Part shown: piece after piece, positions 46,449 through 57,569 of the stretch | Position numbering within the stretch: position 1 is the first letter of the stretch | Layout: the number at the start of each line of letters is the position of its first letter | Assembly: GCA_035772735.1 (NCBI GenBank) | Contig: JASDFA010000027.1 | Location: 29,680,001-29,744,000 of the forward strand | Direction of reading: 5' to 3' | DNA: 64,000 nucleotides | Origin: Datura wrightii | Taxonomy: Eukaryota; Streptophyta; Magnoliopsida; Solanales; Solanaceae | Notes under the pieces: generated by a model | Told to the model about the DNA's origin: nothing | What the model saw: the letters and a program-made list of their open reading frames with translations, nothing else | Databases searched by the model: none | Position numbers and translations under genes: made by a program

Positions 46449-49285
46449 TTCACAACCCAAGTTCACACTCTAGCCATAACACGAGACAAGGAACCTCTAA
46501 AGGCTCCAAGTCGACGCATGGCATAATCATAGCATTAACACTTAACAATAGAAACAGCTAACTAAAACACAGCTGAGCGGAAGCTAACAATAAGGAGACA
46601 AGTTTAAAACTTTAAAGACATAATCTAACAAAAACTTTAAAGACATAATCTAACAAAAACTTTAATACATAGACTGAATCTAATCACACATGCCTGAAAG
46701 CTTCTACTAAACTGAAGACTTGCTGGGACAAGTCCTGACCAAACTCCTAAAGTATGAAAATCGAAATATAACTGATATAAGACACATAGATCCCATCCTC
46801 GAGAGATGAGAGCTCACCACAATCCGCTGAGATGAAAGAAAGAGTGTGTCTACCCGTGGGCCTGAGTCTGGGTACCTGAATCTATATCATGAAATGATAT
46901 ACTGAGTATGCGGGAAGTACTTGGAATATACTGAGCATGTGGGGAAACATAAATAAACTGAACATACAAGTATACAAGTAGGAAATAAACTAGGTACACC
47001 GACATTCAACCGATTTAGAAGGCAACAATCCTCTTCTAAGCCACATACACACATCAACATGAAACTCTCATTTGGAACTCATATTCTGAAGAATCATTAA
47101 ACTCATGCATAAGGGTCAGGCACTAAACATATAATGAGAATTGAAGTTGAAGCTAATATAATACACTACATTGGATATCTGCTGAAAACTGAGACTATAT
47201 TATGTTGTATCTATTTTAAACTGAAGTCTGAACTATACAGAACTGATCCAAACTGATAATGTGAACTAAGAGAGTCATTCTCTGCTATGGAGAGTCTCGA
47301 CTGAACTAGGAAAAGCATTCTCTGCTAAGAAGAGTCCCTAACTGACTAAGAAAAATATTCTCGGCTATGGAGAGTCCCTGACTGATTAAAGGAAACATTC
47401 TCGGCTCTGGAGAGTCCCTGTCTGACCAAGGAAAATGTTCTTAGCTGTGGAGAGCCCCTGGCTAACTAGAACATGAGGAATACTGATTTGCCATTATTCA
47501 TCTAGTCTCTGCTACTACAGCTAATCAGAAACATGGGCATTCAAGTGTTTACATCATACTGAATATCATTTAGAATTTATTAAGGCTACTTCCTACTAAC
47601 AACAAAGTCCAACGGTCTGAAGAATCATTCTCATGCTTTATCATCATAATTCATATCATCATGGTATCAAATCATCATTTAAGCCACACATTTTACATTC
47701 ATGAAACATCTATAGATTCAGACCATACTTTACATGCATCCACAACATTCAAGTCCCAAGTTCCTAACATATGAAGTATAACATAGAGTCATGTAAAATC
47801 CATAGGTCCAATTTCTACTTTAATATGTATATATTGATTCATATATTCTAAATTTACGAAAAATCCCATATAATTAGCTCATACCTTAAACATGTACAAC
47901 AAGGTCATGGTAGAAGCATATATTTATTTCATGGAACCCATTTTGATATTTACTTCGATTCGTGAGGAAGATTCGATAATTATGTCATTATCATAGGTTC
48001 ACCTCGTACCTAAACATTTAAATCAAAAACATAATGAAGGCACATACATACTTCACATTGATCGATCCCATAAGTTCTAATCTCATCTCAACATATCTAT
48101 CAAACATATATTCTAGTTTTTAAGGAAATTCTTACGATATTCACATATTTTAGACATGGATACAAGTTCTTGATATAATCGAGTGAACAATAACAAAATC
48201 CCAATCAAAGTTTTAAGCTATCTCATGAAGGAAATTCTATAGTCAGGCATTTTCACCATTAAGAATATGATTCAATATATTAAAATAATTCCATAAGCAT
48301 AAATAACTTTTAATACTAATGGGTCTTGAAATTCATAGAAGACATAGAAGAAATCATCCATAAATCGAAACCCTAGATCATACTTTTCTAGAATAAGGGA
48401 ATCGAGTTTTTAAATAAAATGTTTGGGGCACAAGGATGGAAGGATATCCTTGTTGAAAAATCCACATACTTGATTAAGAGAAACCCCACTTGAACTTGCA
48501 CCTTGAAGCCTTGAGGAAACCCTAGTTGAATCCTTAATCTTGAGAGGGGAAGGAGGAAGAGTTGAGGGAATGAGAGGTTAGGCTGGAAAACCCCTAAAAA
48601 CGTCCCTTAAAATGCCCAAAACGATGCCATTTAGGAACTGGGAGCATAGGACTTTACCAAAATATCCCTAGAAAAAACTATAAAATCTGCTCGATCTGCA
48701 ACCACGACCCTCACCACGAGTCATTGGTCCTCACCACGACTCGTGGTGACCATCCGTTGCTTCAGGGGGTCTACTTCTCAATTTCTACTTCCTCAACCAA
48801 TGACCAATAGGACGAGTTGTTACTTCCTTCAATGACTTGTCACCACCTCGCGTTGACTCCACTAGCTCCTCAACCTGCGAGCCTTCCAATGATCGACCTG
48901 ACGAGTCGTTACTTGATCCAAAGACTCGTCAGTTCCTTCCGTTGTCCCCACTAGACCAACCCTCGAGTCCCTTCCAATGACCAACACCACGGGTCGTTGT
49001 CAGTTTAAACGGTCCATTATAACCATCCGTCATCACCGACTTGGAACCCTGAACTCTAACTAATGACTCTTTATGATGAGCCATTCCGGCAACCAATGAG
49101 TCGTCACCTGACTCATTCTCTCCGAGAAGTCCAATCTTAATGCTTACCACGATTGCATCCAAAGTGTCATGGTTTCACACAATGACTCGTACGTCCTCTC
49201 GTGGCATCAAAACACTTGGCACCAAATCTTGCTAAGCACATTCCAAATCCTAATTTTAAATCTTGGAAACTTTTGGGGTGTTGTA
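46449..49285 (-). repeat. 5' LTR of element D (about 2837 bp)
   Basis: Collinear with 41145-44115, with small differences and a shorter repeat array. Its start on the minus strand is TACAACACCCC at 49285, a G-to-A change of the usual TG. The ACGAGTCGT word cluster is at 48700-49200. The low boundary (46449) is set by the primer site and alignment and could be off by one or two bases. Confidence 0.88.
47276..47475 (-). repeat. Five-unit 40-bp tandem array in the 5' LTR of element D
   Basis: Same unit as 41952-42232 but two units fewer. The first and last units correspond best to the first and last of the seven-unit array, so the difference lies in the middle. Confidence 0.85.
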
Positions 49286-49490
49286 GTCGGTGTGAAGGAT
49301 AGCCCTAGTTATGAGAAAGTTTCGGTGGAAATACTGGATCGTCAGGTTCGTAAGCTAAGGAACAAGGAAGTAGCTTTAGTCAAAGGTTAATGGAGGAATC
49401 AGCATGTTGATGGAGATTTGTGGGAAGCCAGAGCAGATATGATGGCTAAATACCCGCACTTATTCCCTTTCGGCTCAGTTTCTGCTTGAG
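49286..49490 (+). pseudogene. End of integrase of element C, chromodomain-like
   Basis: Coding sequence resumes after element D with VGVKDSPSYEKVSVEILDRQ, then VRKLRNKEVALVKG and a TAA at 49390. After a frame change it continues WEARADMMAKYPHLFP. This matches the chromodomain-type tail of Tekay chromoviruses (compare EVRKLRSKEI in element E). Confidence 0.85.
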
Positions 49491-49719
49491 GTATCAGTTT
49501 CCTCCTTAATACTCTATTTAGTTTCATGTTCAGCTCATGTACCCTAATTTCTTTCATGTCAATGAATGTATGTGTGATTCGGGACTTCAATTCAGTCAAG
49601 TAGTTCAAATCGAAGTTAGTCACTCTATCAATTTTCAATATATATGTTCAGTATTTGAGTATGATGATTGCATTTCTATGCTTTTCAATGTGTTTTTCCA
49701 TATTCGGGGATGAATGTTA

Positions 49720-49734
49720 CCAAGGAGGAGATAT
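49720..49734 (+). other. Polypurine tract of element C
   Basis: CCAAGGAGGAGATAT directly precedes the 3' LTR start TGTAATACCCC. Confidence 0.85.
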
Positions 49735-51965
49735 TGTAATACCCCAAAAACTCTAAGATCAGACAGGGGAGTAGAAACGGAGAAAATAAAATTTTCTGCA
49801 CCAGGTCACAGGACGAGTCGTCCAGTGACCCGTCAGGAACCCCACAAGTCGTTAAGTGACAGCGGGAAAGGTTGGGACTTGGTTGAAAATTCATGTTTGG
49901 GGTGACCACGGGTGTGACCACGAGTCGTGGTCAACCCCACAATCCGTTAGGTCACCTGTGGTCAAAGGTGGTTGAAGGATGAAAGAAGAGCAGGCAGTGC
50001 AGTTAACGGGTCATCACCACGATTCGTCGGGTACACCACGAGTCGTGGTGTCCCCCATGGTGACCAAGGCAGGAAAGCTTCCAGTGTTGATTACGGAAGG
50101 TGACCACGAGTCATGGTCCACTGAACGAGTCGTCCAGTCCCTCATGGGGACTGTCAGTATATATTTTTTGTGAATTTAATAAGGGCTTTTTCATAATTTT
50201 TAAGTTTTTAAGGCCTAAACTACGTCATTTTAAGCTCAGAATGGAGTGTTTTAAGAAGGGTTAAGTCATTCTAAGTCTATCCTGATTCATGCATGCAAGC
50301 TTAGAGGTTTGAGAGGTGATCAAGGCTAGTTCCTTCAAAGTTCTTCCTCAATTCTCTTTGGGAAATCAAGAAAGTTGTGAAATCATATCCCTTTATGTAT
50401 GTAAGACTATGAATGGGTGCAATAGTCCACACTCATGCCCAATTCCTCTCTATTTCATGAAATCCTTATTGATGAATCTATGGGGTTTTAACCCAAATAT
50501 GTAAATTCTCTAAGTTCTATCATGGGTATGATCTAAGCATATTTCAAATGTTGAATTATGATTCATGGGCAAGTTTTACAATGTTTTAAATTATAAATTT
50601 ATATTTTCTAGTTTTACAATTTATATTGCCCATTCATGGAAGTTTATGGCAAGTTGAGATTATGATATGTATGTTCAAATATGATGAGATGTTTACGAGA
50701 AAAGCATGTTTTCAAATTACCCATGTCTATGTTCATGTTTTCAAGTGACTCAAGTTGATTCAAACATGTGTAAGTATTGGGAAAGCTCATATGATCAAGT
50801 ATGTTTTATGATTTCATGAATTAGGTTACCACATAGTTTTGGAGTCAAGACTCCCGATTATATCTAGCTTGTGGTATGGTTTGAGCCAAGTCTCCTCATG
50901 TTATAATTTCAGATTATGCATGTATGTTATTATTCAGCTTTGTCACTAGACAATGTCATCTTTGTTGAAAAATGATGGAAAGCATATGCATGTTTTGGGA
51001 GTACTGTCTAGCACCAAATAGGCTAAGGGTCAGTCAATCCTATGCCTCAAAACTACGTGCCAATATAGGTATGTTCAGATTATTTTGGACCTAACTTGTG
51101 AGTTTCCCCTACCCCAAGGGGCCTTCAGCTTGATATTGATATCATTGTAGTTTCCTTATCCCTGACAAAGCTTTGGACGGCTCTGCCCACTTGAGTGTGA
51201 TAGTCGGGATCATATAAGCTCTATCGTGGTAATGTTAGTTATAGGGCGAGTCTCTCATTGTTCCTCATGATTTCAGTTATCCATGTTCATCAATCATGAT
51301 ATTATGTTTTCAGCAAGTTTGACCCAATGTTCAGTTTTACTTATGATTATCAGTTTTCAGCTTTGGGTCATTCGATTTAGTTATGATGTTCAGTTATGTT
51401 CAAATTATGATTTCAGAAAATAGCATGCAAGCCCTACTCTCAGAATCTTATCTTGATTATGTTTTGCTATATGCATGATTTATGATTTTTAATTAATTAG
51501 CAGTTTTACTTATCTTGAATACTCGGTACATTTCACGTACTGACCGCATACTCTATAATGTATCATTTCATGATACAGGCTCCGATATCCAGACTCAGTC
51601 CCGCCGATAGCCAGATTTCCAGCATTAGCACTTCCGGATTAGAATTGGTGAGTCCTCATCTTTCGAGGGCCTTTCGATCCAGACATGTTCAATATTTTTA
51701 GTTTTTAGACTATAGTGAGTTAGTTGGGGTCTTGTCCCATCAACTCGTCAGTATTAGAGGCTTTTCGGACATAGTATGTATTTAACTTCAGACTTGTGTA
51801 TGTACTCAGGTGTTATGTATGTTCAAACTTCCACTTTGTTATTCATGTTGATCTTCCATTTTAATGGGATGAGTTAGATGTTATGTTCATTCCATGGGTC
51901 AACTTGGAGCCTTTCGGGGTTCTTTGTCTCATGTCTCAATCCAGACCTATGTTCGGGTCGTGACA
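49735..51965 (+). repeat. 3' LTR of element C (2231 bp)
   Basis: Ends GTCGTGACA at 51965 before the CAAAA duplication. It contains GACCACGAGTCGTGGTC (49916-49932), a 19-nt near-palindrome ACACCACGAGTCGTGGTGT (50033-50051) and then a TATA-like TATATATT at 50158-50165. Confidence 0.9.
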
Positions 51966-51970
51966 CAAAA

Positions 51971-53560
51971 TAACAACGGGGAATCTTTGGATGACTCGTT
52001 TGTCGAGGTTGAGATTGATAAGTTGAATTATCAATTGGTAAGTTACTCCTACTCATATCAGTAATATCCATAAGATTTGATTCAGATAGTGTATCTGTGG
52101 AAATAAAAACGGATCCATTGTCATCAATTGATTCCCACCCAAATCCACTTGAATGTCTGTAGTAGAAGCGGTTTGGTTTGTAGTTTCATAAAGAGATAAG
52201 TCTTGACCTATCTCGTGTTGTTTAGAAAAATCATTCTCTATGAATGTAACATCATGTGATTCAACTTTAGTTACTATGTCACTTTCTTGTTCATCTATGA
52301 ATACTTAACTCTTAGATTGTTCAGAGTATCGTGTAAAGATGCATTTCCTCTCCCTTGAGACCTAATTTTTCATATTGAAAAAAAGAATTATGAATAAAAG
52401 AAGCACAATCTCAAGGTTTCAAAATGCTCAAATCGGGCTTTCATTTAGTCTATAACTCATATGGCAGAGATGTAACTGATTTAAAAGGGACACGATTAAG
52501 AATAAATGCAGCGGTAAGCAAAGCATCACCCCAATAGGTGATAGGTAATTTCACTTGTCCCGTCATTGACCTAACCATTTCTAACAAGGTTCTATTTCTT
52601 CGCTCTGGAACACATTTGTTGTGGAGTGTAAGGAATAGTCAATTGTCTTTGAATTTCCTTTTCATCACACAATTATTTGAACTCATCAGATAAATATTCT
52701 TTCCCTTGATCAGTTCTTAAAACTTTAATTTTTCTATCTAGTTGCTTTTCAACTAAGTTCATGAACTTAACGAAGCAACTAAAAGCTTCAGATTTATAAG
52801 AAATCAAATAGACATAACCATATCGACTGAAGTCATCAATAAAATGTGATGAAATAAACAGCACCATATCTTGTCGTTACGTTCATTGGACCATAAATGT
52901 CAGAATGAATTAACTGCAATGGAGTTTCAACTCTCGTGCCTTTTTCAAATGGTTTTCTTTCCAGCCAGACAATATTCCTAAATTTACAAATCTATTTTGT
53001 CTACAGAGCCAAGAAGACCTTCTTTGGCTGAGCGATTTACTCTTTTCTGACCAATATGGCCAAGCCTAGCATTCGATATATTTATATCATTTTCACAATT
53101 AGAAGTAGACGTAAATAAAGAAAAATAAATATTATTATTATTAAAACTTTGAACAACATCCAATACAAAAGATCTATCAAAAAGGTAACCAGTTCCATAT
53201 TTTATCTAAGGCAAATACATATCTAAATCATGTTCATGAAAAAATTAAATCCTAACTTAATCAACATTCGGACAGAGACTAGATTTCAACAAATTGAAGG
53301 GGCAAATAACATATCATGTAGAAAGAGAGTTCGGCCACCACGTATTTCAAGTTTGCAGGTACTAATCCCTTTGACCTCCTCTTTGGAGTTATTTCCTACA
53401 TAAACCCATTTAGTTCCTCGTGGAATTCAGCGAAAATCTATGAAAGCATCTATTTATGTCGTGATATGTTCGATGGCTCCTGAGTCTACAATCCACATAG
53501 AAAGTGATTCAGTTAAATAAGCAGAACAAGAAATATTTACATCACTATGTAAATTATTAA
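51971..53560 (-). pseudogene. Protease and integrase region of element J (broken)
   Basis: The clearest part is the integrase core at 52673-52867: FIDDFSRYGYVYLISYKSEA (first catalytic Asp in IDDFSR) and VLRTDQGKEYLSDEF (second Asp in RTDQG), both typical of Ty1/copia. The C-terminal integrase and the linker to RT follow toward 51971, where element C interrupts. Upstream (52900-53560), the GAG-pre-integrase and protease part is too decayed for me to place the active site. Many stops. Confidence 0.75.
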
Positions 53561-54430
53561 TAAGGTCATATACCTTTTTAGGATCAAGATAATCACGAGC
53601 AAAGTGTCCCTTTTATCCCACAGTTGTAGCATTTGAGCTTAGCCATGTTCAGCTTTTTCTTAGGAGCACAAACATCTTTCTCTCCTTGTTGATTAATCTT
53701 AGGCTTTTTGAGGTTTTTCCTTTTTCCTTTTTTTGAGAAAATATGTCATCTTTGCATTTTTTATCATGTCTATATTTTGGATCAGGATTAGCCATATACG
53801 CATTTGTAGCAGCATTATCAATCCCGAGGCGCTCTTTCTCGAGTTTCAAATGATGCGTAGCATCTTCCATAGTTTTTATTCTAATGTTATCGGTCAAGTG
53901 CATTTTTATATTTTCCCAGCTTTGGGGTAGGGATCTAATCACAGCTTGGATTTGTTTCTGCCGGTCAATGCATGACCAGCATCTTTCAGTACATTCACCA
54001 TATTCGACATATGGAGCAGATGCTTACTCATACTATGATCAGGACGTTTCTTATAAGTGTTAAAGTTAATGGTAAGTGCCCTTAACTTGGCAACTGAAGT
54101 ATGACCAAACTTTTCTTTTAATGTGGACCACATGTCCTCGGCATTTTCATACTATCGGATCTCTCTCATGATATCATTATTCATGTTGCTCAGCAACGTT
54201 ATGCGAGTAAGAGAATTTTCCTTTTTTCAAGATTGATAAATCTCAAGATCTCTTGCATGTTGGGGTGTATTGCCACTTTTAGGAAGTTTCATATGCACAT
54301 TAAGAACCTCAAGAGCATCCTGCTTTTCCAGGACATACTGAAATTTCATGCTCCATATTTCATAATTATCAACCTTAAGCTTATCACCCTTATTAAGCTC
54401 AGCGATGATGTTCTTTGCAGCAGTAGACAT
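53561..54430 (-). pseudogene. Gag of element J (broken)
   Basis: Start at ATG 54430 (MSTAAKNIIAELNKGDKLKV), then NYEIWSMKFQYVLEKQDALE, a copia gag beginning. Further pieces: 53939-54133 (MWSTLKEKFGHTSVAKLRAL) and 53649-53942 (ENIKMHLTDNIRIKTMEDAT), the UBN2/retrotran_gag_2 region. A zinc knuckle near 53600-53635 (CYNCGIKG) is broken by an extra G and by loss of the last Cys. At least three stops or shifts. Confidence 0.85.
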
Positions 54431-54880
54431 ACTGATTTTAAAGCAAAAGTATAAAACTTTCGTGAGACAACTATGTATATAATAATTCTTAAAAAATATT
54501 TAACTATGTCAATATTTATTTCATATCAGGTTCAGTGTCAAAAGTTCACTAAGTTCCCAATCATCATCTGAATTCTAATATGTTGTAAATCTAACATAAT
54601 TAATCATCTAAGAATTAGCTATCTCAAATCACATAAATTCAAGATATAATTAAATATAAATTCTATAACAAATATAGAAACGTTAAATAGCAACAATAAT
54701 CTAAAGAATTAAATCTATAACAAATATAGAAATGTTGAACAACGTCAATAATCTAAAGAATTAAATTTTATAACAAATTTAGAAATGTTAAATAACAATA
54801 ATAGTCTAAAGAATTAAATTATGAATTCATAAAAGTCATATCACATATAAACTATCGTTGTACAAAATAAACACACATTT

Positions 54881-55390
54881 TCACATTATTTTTTTCATGT
54901 GAACTGAAATAGATTTAATAAAATCTCGCCGCAAGTCTTTAAGCAATAATGATATCCCTCTTGAAACTATGGGTTTTACTAGTTTTGACCTATTATTATT
55001 TCTTACAGGCAACCAAAGAGAACGACACAAAGTCTTCTGAACCTTCAAGTCAATGTACTTATTCACAAGACCTTGAACTAACGTCCTATAAGATACCAAC
55101 ATATGGTGATCAAACTTATGCCGTGATATTCAAGCAACTTCTTTTGAAAATCGTTAGACAAGGCAGACCGTAAAGCCATGTATTTCTTTTCTACAATTTA
55201 ATAAACCCTTAGCCCAAACGACTTCTTGAATTGACTTATCAATTCTCATAATGTGTTTTACAAAAAGTAGAAGATCATCATCTTGTACATCGGATTCTAG
55301 CGTCAGATTGACCAAATTGTCAATCATAGCTTTCACCCTACCATATTGTTGCTTTGTGAAAACTCGTTTGGATGTCCTTATCATCACCAT
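54881..55390 (-). pseudogene. Unrecognised reading frame in the leader of element J
   Basis: One frame runs 55390-54881 (170 codons) with two stops (near 55154 and 55125). It begins MVMIRTSKRVFTKQQYGRVK and later has MLVSYRTLVQGLVNKYIDLK. It is clearly protein-like in composition, with alternating hydrophobic and charged residues and predicted helices, and no membrane segment. A donor-like GTAAGA near 55010 could end an exon. It lies between the primer site and gag, where copia elements usually have only a short leader. I do not recognise the family; it may be a captured host gene piece or an element-specific extra ORF. Confidence 0.45.
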
Positions 55391-56010
55391 GATTTACTGT
55401 AACACATACAGAAAATAATCAGGACTAACCATATATACATATCCACATACAATAAAATTTTACTATAAAACTTTATATATTAATGACTTAAAAAATTATG
55501 AAATCAATAAATTTCAAATATAAAGTTAAGGATTGCAATCTGATTTTTTTGAACTTCTCGAGTAATAAAAAAAGTCTTAGAAAAAGAAAAAATCTTCACA
55601 GAGTAGAGAAAATTTTCTCACTATTAGACATTCTTTAACAAAAAACTCCAACAGAATTGCAAAAAAAAAAAAAGAATAACTAATCTGTTCCTTTTCTAAT
55701 TTCTATAGGACCAGGACATATGCATTCTTTGGAGCTTTGATACAGATTTCCCTTTTTATTTAACAGTCATTTAAGAGACTTAGCAACAGATGCAAGTATC
55801 AAAATTCCAAACCAAACATTGGAATGGAGAAATCAATAAAATTTCATCAATCTACTATGCAGAGAAAAAATGCACAACCGTACCACAAAACTTGTGTGGC
55901 AGCTGAGAATTTCTTGAACACTGTATCCAAGCAAACCTAAATTTCTTCGTATCACTGTTAAAAGGTATTTATCTAAATTTCAAAAAAACTAGGAAATAAA
56001 TAAAAATCTA
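55391..56010 (-). other. Leader of element J
   Basis: Noncoding, AT-rich leader between the primer site and the unrecognised frame. Together with 54431-54880 the leader is nearly 1.6 kb, long for copia. A run of A at 55660-55672 is the only simple repeat. Confidence 0.55.
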
Positions 56011-56024
56011 TGCTCTGATATCAA
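56011..56024 (-). other. Primer-binding site of element J
   Basis: Minus strand TTGATATCAGAGCA, one mismatch from the initiator tRNA-Met site (TGGTATCAGAGC), next to the LTR end TTCA. Confidence 0.85.
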
Positions 56025-56428
56025 TGAAGAATCGAATCAAATACACAGTTTGCAGGATCATTAAATTTTGTTTCACTAGTCATATACAAAGACGAACCAA
56101 AACATATAAGTCACAGTCTAAAATCATACCTTGTTACAGTTGTTCCAACTCTTTTTGAAAAAAATTCCTCACAAGAATACTCAAGGAACTTTTACAAGAA
56201 TTAAGAAAGAGAAGAAGAAAGTTTGCAGACTGTTCTTTTCTATTGATGTTCTGTTCTTTGGAGTATGTTCTCTCGTTATTTAACAGATGCAAGACAACGA
56301 TTCAGGAAGAGTCCTAACAATTATGTCCTTTCTCTTTTTCCATTTAAATTAAATATATAACAAATGTATATTTATTATTTATATGGATCCGAATTGACCA
56401 CATGGGTGACCCGAATCTAATTCCTTCA
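56025..56428 (-). repeat. 5' LTR of element J (404 bp)
   Basis: On the minus strand starts TGAAGGAATTAG and ends ATTCTTCA, giving short inverted ends TGAAG...CTTCA. A TATA-like TTATATATTTAA lies about 70 nt inside (56350-56361). Unlike the gypsy LTRs it is AT-rich and has no GC-rich palindromic words. Confidence 0.9.
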
Positions 56429-56432
56429 GATT

Positions 56433-56660
56433 ATCATATTATTGTGTCGTAGTTATTGTTCTGTTACTATCTGTTATTTTTGTGCTATATGTTATTTCTT
56501 GTACTTTCGTGACTTCTTTTCTAGAATGCTTTGGATTGTTTTTCCTTGAATTGAAGTTTATCAGAAATAGTTTCTCTACCTCTGTGGTAAGGGTAAGATC
56601 CGTGTACACTCTACCCTTCTGAGAACCCACTTTATGGGACTACATTGAGTATGTTATTAT
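56433..56660 (+). mobile_element. RTE-type LINE 3' end, copy 1
   Basis: Matches the 3' noncoding tail of the LINE at 59605-60245 (GTTACTATCTGTTATTT, TGTACACTCTACCC) and ends in a TTATTATTG-like repeat. 5'-truncated, as usual for LINEs. The same tail is shared by plant RTE LINEs and their SINE partners. Confidence 0.7.
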
Positions 56661-56718
56661 TGTTATTGTTATTATATTTTTAATAAGCACGATAACTAAA
56701 ATGTATCGAAAAGCGAAA

Positions 56719-57275
56719 TAATGAGTTGGCTTGAAGTGAATCTAAAAACAAGTTTTATAGATTCAATTGAGCTACTGTAAATTATAAAAAAAAAGAAACT
56801 ACATAGGAGGTTGCGGAAGATACTGATTAGGATAGAAGGTTAGTAAATAGCAGGGTGTTGTCGTGTTAACCGCCCATAGTACTCATAGTATTGCTCCTGT
56901 AGTTTCTTGTCCTTCAATTTATGTTACTATTTGTTATTTCTTGTACTTCGATTATCATTTTATTTTATTGTAGTTACTGTTCTGTTACTATCTGCTATTT
57001 ACTATATGTTGTTTCTTGTTCTTTTGTGACTTCTTCTCTTGAATGCTTTCCTTGAGTTTAGGGTCTACCAGAAATAGTTTCTCTACATGTGTATAAGGGT
57101 AAGATTTATGTACATTCTACCCTTTTCAGAGCGCACTTTATAGGACTATATTGAGTATGTTATTATTGTTGTATGGCAACTAGAAAGGCAAAATTATAAT
57201 AAGTAGTTGGCTTGAACTGAATCTAAAGACAAGTTTTATAGATTCAACTGAGCTACTATACGTATAAAAAAGAAA
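56719..57275 (+). repeat. Direct repeat flanking the second LINE tail
   Basis: About 72 bp with the shared phrase CAAGTTTTATAGATTCAA(T/C)T occur at 56719-56790 and 57203-57275, each located after a LINE tail. This is too long for a normal LINE target duplication and suggests a segment duplication that includes tail plus flank. Confidence 0.65.
56812..57178 (+). mobile_element. RTE-type LINE 3' end, copy 2
   Basis: Starts further upstream than copy 1: GGAGGTTGCGGAAGATACTG corresponds to the last codons of the LINE reverse transcriptase at 59905-59930. It continues through the same noncoding tail and ends with TTATTATTG repeats. Confidence 0.75.
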
Positions 57276-57288
57276 GTAAAATTTGTGT

Positions 57289-57290
57289 AT

Positions 57291-57327
<37 letters not shown>

Positions 57328-57330
57328 ATG
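57289..57330. repeat. (TA)n(TG)n microsatellite
   Basis: A TA run passes into a TG run. It lies 240 bp from the LBD stop codon. A nearby pair of 30-bp near-repeats (57344 and 57412, AAGATGAGAAAATTAAAGAT type) is the only other pattern before the gene. Confidence 0.85.
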
Positions 57331-57569
57331 TATCATAATAAGATCACAAAGATGAGAAAATTAAAGATCATTTTGAATCTACTGAAACTAGATTCCATAC
57401 TCGCAAGAAATCACAAAGATAAGAAAATTAAAGATCATTTCTGCAGTGATCTACGTGGGAAAAAGCCTCCTTTGTAGGCTTGGGTAACATAAGATGGATC
57501 AAAGTTTCTTCTCTCTTAGTCTATGTACACAAGATTTAAGATTAAACAAAGAAATTAAAGGGGTACTAA

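Larger units (their letters stand above)
41145..49285 (-). mobile_element. Element D: gag-only non-autonomous gypsy element nested in C
   Basis: 8141 bp, minus strand, with LTRs 41145-44115 and 46449-49285 and perfect duplications GTCGG at 41140-41144 and 49286-49290. The 2.3-kb internal part contains a primer site, a leader, a gag reading frame (45062-46231) and about 930 bp of noncoding sequence with a polypurine tract. There is no protease, RT or integrase. Gag, leader and LTR segments are related to element C, so it is best described as a TR-GAG-like partner depending on C-type enzymes. Confidence 0.9.
34276..51965 (+). mobile_element. Element C: Ty3/gypsy chromovirus with complete LTRs, carrying nested element D
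   Basis: LTRs 34276-36488 and 49735-51965 are very similar and both begin TGTAATA(T/C)CCC and end GTGACA or ATGACA. Perfect target duplications CAAAA flank the element (34271-34275 and 51966-51970), inside the copia RT region. Primer site, gag, protease, RT, RNase H, integrase and polypurine tract follow in gypsy order on the plus strand. Minus the nested element D and its duplication, C is about 9.5 kb. All domains are recognisable but interrupted, mostly by TAG stops. Confidence 0.92.
20217..56428 (-). mobile_element. Element J: Ty1/copia retrotransposon, split by nested insertions
   Basis: On the minus strand it has a 5' LTR (56025-56428), primer site, long leader, gag (to 54430), integrase, reverse transcriptase-RNase H, polypurine tract (20285-20294) and the first 68 bp of the 3' LTR (20217-20284). 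The two LTR pieces share nearly identical starts (TGAAGGAATTAG...), which proves that the distant segments belong together. It is interrupted by E (20523-31866), C (34276-51965) and G, which cuts the 3' LTR. Without these inserts about 7.2 kb remain. Order protease/integrase before reverse transcriptase shows it is copia, not gypsy. Confidence 0.85.

Noticed and set aside
57283..57477. Plus-strand open frame beginning in a TA/TG run
   Set aside because: Microsatellite-derived start and repeated 30-bp segment; likely part of the LBD 3' flank.
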